From: Acidimicrobiales bacterium
GTDB taxonomy: Bacteria; Actinomycetota; Acidimicrobiia; Acidimicrobiales; Iamiaceae
DNA length: 64,000 bases
NCBI GenBank assembly: GCA_030448105.1
Contig: JAUJNP010000006.1
Location: 147,250 to 211,249 of the forward strand
Direction: 5' to 3'
A program made the position numbers and the translations under genes. Below, piece by piece: positions 60,079 to 64,000 of this stretch. A model generated the notes under the pieces. That model was given only the letters and a program-made list of their open reading frames with translations, was not told the DNA's origin and did no database searches. Position 1 is the first letter of the stretch; the number at the start of each line of letters is the position of its first letter.

Positions 60079-60163
60079 CCACATCACAGAGAGGCCCGGC
60101 TCGCCGGGTCCGGCAACCTGGGACGGACACCCAAGGTGCTTTCCCGCTCCGGCGGGGATGTGG
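60079..60163 (+). ncRNA. SAM riboswitch (SAM-I/SAM-IV clan) upstream of metX
   Basis: P1 is CCACATC (60079-60085) with GATGTGG (60157-60163). Next come ATCACAGAGAGG, hairpin CCCGG-CTCG-CCGGG (60095-60108), the core GGCAACC, a helix CCTGGG/CCCAAGG, the core AAGGTGCT, and hairpin CCCGC-TCCG-GCGGG (60143-60156). GGCAACC and AAGGTGC are SAM-I-type core elements; the short P2 without a kink-turn suits SAM-I/IV variants. It lies 118 nt before metX and would lower its expression when SAM is high. Confidence 0.82.
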
Positions 60164-60281
60164 TCGCTCCGGCGGCAACGAAGTGTCCGGGCGGCGGCTA
60201 CCGCAGCCCGCGGGGTGTCCTTCCGGGCGAGGAGACCGACCACGTGGGACCAACGCAGACGTCGAAGCCGAGGACGCCGAG

Positions 60282-61511
60282 GTGAGCGCCCGCCCCGAGG
60301 AGGCCGCGGGCCTCTCACCGGTCGACTGGCGTCGGCCCCACGCCAGCACGCTGCCGGTGAGCGGCGCCTGGCGGCCGAGCGACCCGCCGGGCGAGCGCCA
60401 GTTCATGCGCATGGCGGTGGATCGCCCCTTCGTGCTCGAGGGCGGCGGCCAGCTCCGCGACATCACCATCGCGTTCGAGACGTGGGGCACCCTCGACCCG
60501 GAGGGCGCCAACGCCGTGCTCGTCTGCCACGCCCTCACCGGCGACGCCCACGCCGCCGGTCCCGCCGGGCCCGGCCAGCCCACCGCCGGGTGGTGGGACG
60601 CCCTGATCGGCCCGGGCCGGACCCTCGACACCGACCGCCTCTTCGTGGTGTGCGCCAACGTGCTGGGCGGCTGCCAGGGCAGCACCGGCCCGGCGTCGGG
60701 CCGCCCCGACCGCCCCGGCCCCTACGGCTCCTCCTTCCCGGTGGTCACCGTGCGCGACATGGTGCGAACCCAGGCCCGGCTGGCCGATGCCCTGGGCATC
60801 GGTCGCTGGCGCGCCGTGCTTGGCGGGTCGATGGGCGGCATGCAGGTGCTCGAGTGGGGCGTGATGTTCCCCGAGCGGGTGGGGGCGCTCGTGCCCATCG
60901 CCACCTGCGTGGCCGCCACCGCCCAGCAGATCGCGTACTGGAGCACCGGTCGCAAGGCCATCGCCCTCGATCCGGGCTGGCGGCGGGGCGACTACTACGG
61001 CGCCGCCCCGGGGACGGGCCCCCACGCCGGGCTGGCCCTGGCCCGCATGATCTCCCAGATCACCTTCCGCTCCGACGACGTCTTCACCGACCGCTTCGGG
61101 CGTGATGTCGTCGAGTCCCTCGTCGGCGATTTCGAGATGTGGCAGCGGTTCCAGGTGGAGCGCTACCTCGAGCACCACGGCGACAAGCTGGCGCGCCGCT
61201 TCGACGCCAACTCCTACCTCCTGCTGACCAAGGCCATGGACCTGCACGACCTCGGCCGGGGCCGGGGCGGCCACGACGCCGCGGTGGCCCGCATCCGAGT
61301 GCCGACCCTGGTGCTCGGCGTGAGCAGCGACACCCTGTACCCCGCCTACCAGCAGCAGGACCTGGCCCGGCGCCTGGCCCGCTCCGGGCTCGACGCCCGC
61401 TACTGCGAGATCGACAGCCCCCACGGCCACGACGCCTTCCTCCTCGAGACCGAGCAGGTGTGCGCGGCCGTCCGCCCCTTCCTCGACGCCGTGGAGGACC
61501 CTCGTGCCTGA
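60282..61511 (+). CDS. metX: Homoserine O-acetyltransferase
   Basis: 409 residues, alpha/beta hydrolase: nucleophile Ser in LGGSMGGMQVLEW, Asp in GVSSDTLYP, His in SPHGHDAFL; oxyanion region VCHALTGDAH. It acetylates homoserine for methionine synthesis. GTG 60282 has AGGA 7 nt upstream and gives an N-terminus like other MetX. Controlled by the SAM riboswitch; overlaps the next gene by 8 nt. Confidence 0.94.
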   Translation: MSARPEEAAGLSPVDWRRPHASTLPVSGAWRPSDPPGERQFMRMAVDRPFVLEGGGQLRDITIAFETWGTLDPEGANAVLVCHALTGDAHAAGPAGPGQPTAGWWDALIGPGRTLDTDRLFVVCANVLGGCQGSTGPASGRPDRPGPYGSSFPVVTVRDMVRTQARLADALGIGRWRAVLGGSMGGMQVLEWGVMFPERVGALVPIATCVAATAQQIAYWSTGRKAIALDPGWRRGDYYGAAPGTGPHAGLALARMISQITFRSDDVFTDRFGRDVVESLVGDFEMWQRFQVERYLEHHGDKLARRFDANSYLLLTKAMDLHDLGRGRGGHDAAVARIRVPTLVLGVSSDTLYPAYQQQDLARRLARSGLDARYCEIDSPHGHDAFLLETEQVCAAVRPFLDAVEDPRA

Positions 61512-62676
61512 GCCCCTGCATCCCCACACCCGGGCCATCACCGCCGGCCGGGAGGGCAGTGACCGGGCGCTGGCTCCGGCGCTGTGGGCCACCTCGACCT
61601 TCGAGACGCCAACCGTGGACGAGGCCCGCCGCATGGCCACATCGGTGGGGGCGAAGACCTTCTACACCCGCTACGGCAACCCCACCGTGGCCGACTTCGA
61701 ACGAGCTATCGCCGATCTCGAGGGGGCCGAGGCGGCCCGGGCCTACGCGTCGGGGATGGGGGCGGTCAGCGGGGTGATCCTCGGGTTGTGCTCGACGGGG
61801 GACCACATCGTGGCCCAGCGCCAGCTCTACGCCGGCACCCAGCTGCTCCTGCAGACGGCCTGCCCCCGGTTCGGGATCGACGTCACCTTCGTCGACGGCA
61901 CCCAGCCCGGGGCCTTCGCCGCCGCCGTTCAGCCCGGGCGGACGGTGCTGGTGTGGGCCGAGACCCCCGCCAACCCCCGCCTCGACCTGGTGGACCTCGA
62001 CGAGCTGGGCGCCATCGCCGGTCCGATGACGGTGGTGGACTCCACCTTCGCCACGCCTCTCGTCCAGCGGCCGCTGTCGCACGGCGTGGACCTGGTTGTG
62101 CACTCGGCCACCAAGGGCATCGGTGGCCACAACGACGCCACCCTCGGCGTGGTCGCCGGCAGCCAGGACCTGCTGGCCTGGTTGTGGTCCTTCGCCGTCC
62201 TCCACGGCGCCAGCCCGTCGCCCTTCGACGCCATGAACGGCCTCCGTGGCCTGCGCACCCTGGCCGTCCGCCTGCGTCAGCAGTGCGAGACGGCCCAGTG
62301 CCTGGCCGAGGCGCTCGAAGCCCACCCGAAGGTGGCGGGGGTGCGTTATCCCGGCCTGGCCTCGCATCCCCAGCACGACCTGGCCCGCCGCCAGATGGAC
62401 CAGCCCGGCGGCATCCTCGCCTTCGACGTGGCGGGCGGGGTGGAGGCCGGTCGCACCTTCGTGGAGGCGGTGCGGGTGGCCCGCATGGCGCCGTCGCTCG
62501 GTGGCCCCGAGACGCTCGTGACCCACCCGGCCTCGACCACCCACGTGAACCTCACCCCCGAGGAGCTGGCCGCCAACGGGATCGGCCCGGGGTCGGTGCG
62601 AGTGTCGGTCGGCCTCGAGCACGCCGAGGACCTGGTGGCCGACTTCGCCCACGCCCTCGACCAGGTCGCGAGCTGA
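61504..62676 (+). CDS. Cys/Met-metabolism PLP enzyme (O-acetylhomoserine sulfhydrylase / cystathionine gamma-synthase type)
   Basis: 390 residues. PLP Lys in HSATKGIGGHNDAT, YTRYGNPT near the N-terminus, ASGMGAVSGVIL. It joins activated homoserine to sulfide or cysteine. Overlap with metX makes it the second step of the same pathway; MetB, MetZ and MetY cannot be separated by eye. Confidence 0.9.
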   Translation: MPEPLHPHTRAITAGREGSDRALAPALWATSTFETPTVDEARRMATSVGAKTFYTRYGNPTVADFERAIADLEGAEAARAYASGMGAVSGVILGLCSTGDHIVAQRQLYAGTQLLLQTACPRFGIDVTFVDGTQPGAFAAAVQPGRTVLVWAETPANPRLDLVDLDELGAIAGPMTVVDSTFATPLVQRPLSHGVDLVVHSATKGIGGHNDATLGVVAGSQDLLAWLWSFAVLHGASPSPFDAMNGLRGLRTLAVRLRQQCETAQCLAEALEAHPKVAGVRYPGLASHPQHDLARRQMDQPGGILAFDVAGGVEAGRTFVEAVRVARMAPSLGGPETLVTHPASTTHVNLTPEELAANGIGPGSVRVSVGLEHAEDLVADFAHALDQVAS

Positions 62677-62688
62677 GCGTCCGCCTCC

Positions 62689-63504
62689 GTGCCCGAGCTG
62701 ATCGAGGTCGAGTACTACCGGCGGCTGGCCGAGCGGGCCCTCGGCCGCCAGGTGGCAGGCGTGGACGCGCCCGACCCCTGGTTCCTGAAGCGGGGCACCA
62801 CCGCCGAGGGGTTGGAGGCGGCCCTGGTCGGGGCGAGCCTGGTGGCGGCCCGGCGCATCGGCAAGCTGCTCATCCTCGACACCGGTGGGCCGGCCGCCGG
62901 CCTGCCCGAGCGGTTCGCCACCCGTCCCACCCTCGGCTTGCGCTTCGGGATGACGGGGCGGCTGGTACTGGACGGGACCGCCGGCGTGGAGCGCCTGGAG
63001 CACTCGAGCGCCCGGGAGGTGCCCGAGTGGGACCGGTTCGGGCTGCGCTTCACCGACGGGGGCACCCTGCGGGTCCGCGACCCCCGCCGCCTCGGCGGGG
63101 TCGAGCTCGAGCCTGACGAGGGTCGATTGGGCGTCGACGCCCTGAGCGTCGGGCCGGCCGGACTGCGCCACCTCCTGGGCTCCAGCACCGCACCGCTCAA
63201 GGCCCGACTGATGGACCAGGGCCGACTGGCCGGGATCGGCAACCTGCTCTGCGACGAGATCCTCTGGCGGTCCGGGCTCGACCCCGCTCGGCCGGCGGGG
63301 AGCCTCACGCCGGCAGAGCGGCGCCGGCTGCAGCGGTGCTTGCGGGCGACGTTGGAGGAGCTGCTGGAACGGGGCGGCTCTCACACCGGCGACCTGCACC
63401 TGGCGCGGGTGCGGGGCGGCTGCTGCCCGCGCGACGGTTCCCCCCTCGACCGGCGGACGATCGGCGGCCGCACCACCTACTCCTGCCCGGTCCACCAAGG
63501 GTGA
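62689..63504 (+). CDS. Fpg/Nei-family DNA glycosylase, atypical zinc finger
   Basis: 271 residues. Catalytic Pro-Glu in PELIEVEYYRR, Lys in RRIGKLLIL, H2TH GRLAGIGNLLCDEILWRSG. The zinc finger is altered: GGCCPRDGSPL...YSCPVHQG offers Cys/Asp and Cys/His instead of four Cys. Second glycosylase of this family in the window (see 37701). Probably processes different oxidised bases. Confidence 0.88.
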   Translation: MPELIEVEYYRRLAERALGRQVAGVDAPDPWFLKRGTTAEGLEAALVGASLVAARRIGKLLILDTGGPAAGLPERFATRPTLGLRFGMTGRLVLDGTAGVERLEHSSAREVPEWDRFGLRFTDGGTLRVRDPRRLGGVELEPDEGRLGVDALSVGPAGLRHLLGSSTAPLKARLMDQGRLAGIGNLLCDEILWRSGLDPARPAGSLTPAERRRLQRCLRATLEELLERGGSHTGDLHLARVRGGCCPRDGSPLDRRTIGGRTTYSCPVHQG

Positions 63505-63557
63505 CCGGCGGTAGGAGCCCGGGAGGGGCGGCGCCCGCCCACTACCATCGGCGCTTC

Positions 63558-64000
63558 GTGTCGGGACCAGACGCCGCGTCGGCGAACCACCATGGCGGCG
63601 CCCGGCTCGAGCACCCGCGCTCGCCGGTACGGGCTCTCGTGGTGGCCGCGCCCCTCGTGCTCGCCCTCGCCCTCGGGCCCGCCGGGCGGCCCTCCCAGGC
63701 GGAGGACCCTTCGTCCACCACCGAGCCCGGCGCCAGCACCATCACCACCACCGAGGACCTGCTGCGGGGCTCCACCACCGTCCCCACCACCACGACCACC
63801 ACGGTGCCGTCGACGGCCGCCGGGGCCCAGGGGTCGGCCGACGATGACACCCGGGCGGTCTGGTACATCGTGGCCGGCCTGGTGGCGGTGGCGGTGGCGC
63901 TGGCGGTCCTGACCGCGCTGTATTGGCGGCGCACCCGCCCGGTGGGGCCCGATCCGGCCGGCGAGGCGCCCCCGGCCCCGGCCCCGGCGCCGGGCCGGCC
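63558..64000 (+). CDS. Secreted/membrane protein, 5' part
   Basis: Runs off the right edge. GTG 63558 with TACCAT 9 nt upstream. A hydrophobic signal (VRALVVAAPLVLALALG), a Ser/Thr linker (STITTTEDLLRGSTTVPTTT), a membrane helix (WYIVAGLVAVAVALAVLTAL) and a Pro/Ala-rich cytoplasmic start follow. Function cannot be assigned. Confidence 0.6.
   Translation, partial: MSGPDAASANHHGGARLEHPRSPVRALVVAAPLVLALALGPAGRPSQAEDPSSTTEPGASTITTTEDLLRGSTTVPTTTTTTVPSTAAGAQGSADDDTRAVWYIVAGLVAVAVALAVLTALYWRRTRPVGPDPAGEAPPAPAPAPGR

Noticed and set aside
61084..63498. An 804-codon antisense frame over metX, the PLP enzyme and Fpg
   Set aside because: It crosses three well-supported genes and matches no family.
1..64000. 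Prophage, integrative element with integrase, or CRISPR-Cas locus
   Set aside because: No integrase, capsid, terminase, cas gene or regularly spaced repeat was found on either strand.

Overview
The window is 64 kb of very G+C-rich DNA, densely coded on both strands and rich in GTG starts and 4-nt GTGA/ATGA overlaps. A mycothiol-type formaldehyde dehydrogenase, abundant acyl-CoA dehydrogenase/synthetase/P450 genes, an AdoCbl-dependent ribonucleotide reductase and a TANNNT-N6-9-start promoter pattern point to an actinobacterium, most plausibly an uncultured or poorly studied Acidimicrobiia-like lineage. That placement is inferred from gene content and no 16S gene is present. There are no tRNA, rRNA, CRISPR or complete phage genes.

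Layout. 1-9.8 kb: 3' end of nrdJ, a PD-(D/E)XK-like gene, a VOC protein, a CruF-like membrane protein, a P450-ALDH operon and a SNF2 helicase. 9.8-18.6 kb: lipid metabolism, with two visibly broken acyl-CoA dehydrogenases, an acyl-CoA synthetase, a CYTH protein, a 2OG oxygenase and a PhoD phosphatase. 18.6-23.1 kb: a SelW-like selenoprotein with an in-frame UGA and a bacterial SECIS hairpin, an Nfu N-domain protein, a Fur-family regulator and a Ni/Co ECF transporter (cbiM-PDGLE-cbiQ-cbiO) followed by degenerate hypA and a hypB stump. 23.1-31.0 kb: a less G+C-rich block with a TPR protein, sortase, DUF4331 surface protein, NicO-type Ni/Co transporter, LuxR regulator and IS3/IS630 remnants. 31-45 kb: MBL protein, sigma-like/HTH pair, mscR plus MBL partner, ATP-dependent DNA ligase, SDR, mutM, two unknown proteins and a heterodimeric ABC exporter. 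45-57.6 kb: lipoprotein, PPK2, thioesterase, DUF2207 protein, aldo-keto reductase, msrB, a FadE-like dehydrogenase, alkyltransferase-like protein, glutathione peroxidase, MFS exporter and a DEAD-box helicase. 57.6-64 kb: an orphan N6-adenine methyltransferase, a secreted protein, a SAM riboswitch driving metX plus a trans-sulfuration enzyme, a second Fpg/Nei protein and the start of a secreted protein.

Together the genes suggest an aerobic organism oxidising lipids or hydrocarbons (P450, ALDH, acyl-CoA enzymes), with thiol/selenol redox defence (SelW-like, MsrB, GPx, mycothiol), a nickel/cobalt uptake region whose hydrogenase-maturation genes have decayed next to an apparently acquired block, and methionine synthesis under SAM control.

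The strongest unusual signals are the selenoprotein with its SECIS element; about twenty genes with a -10 box 6-9 nt before the start codon (predicted leaderless mRNAs), including two divergent pairs whose -10 boxes overlap as mirror images; a dispersed repeat that supplies the start codon of two unrelated genes, one copy forming a 14-bp stem over that codon; and several gene ruins with microdeletions or tandem duplications. Some of these last could be assembly errors and need read-level confirmation.
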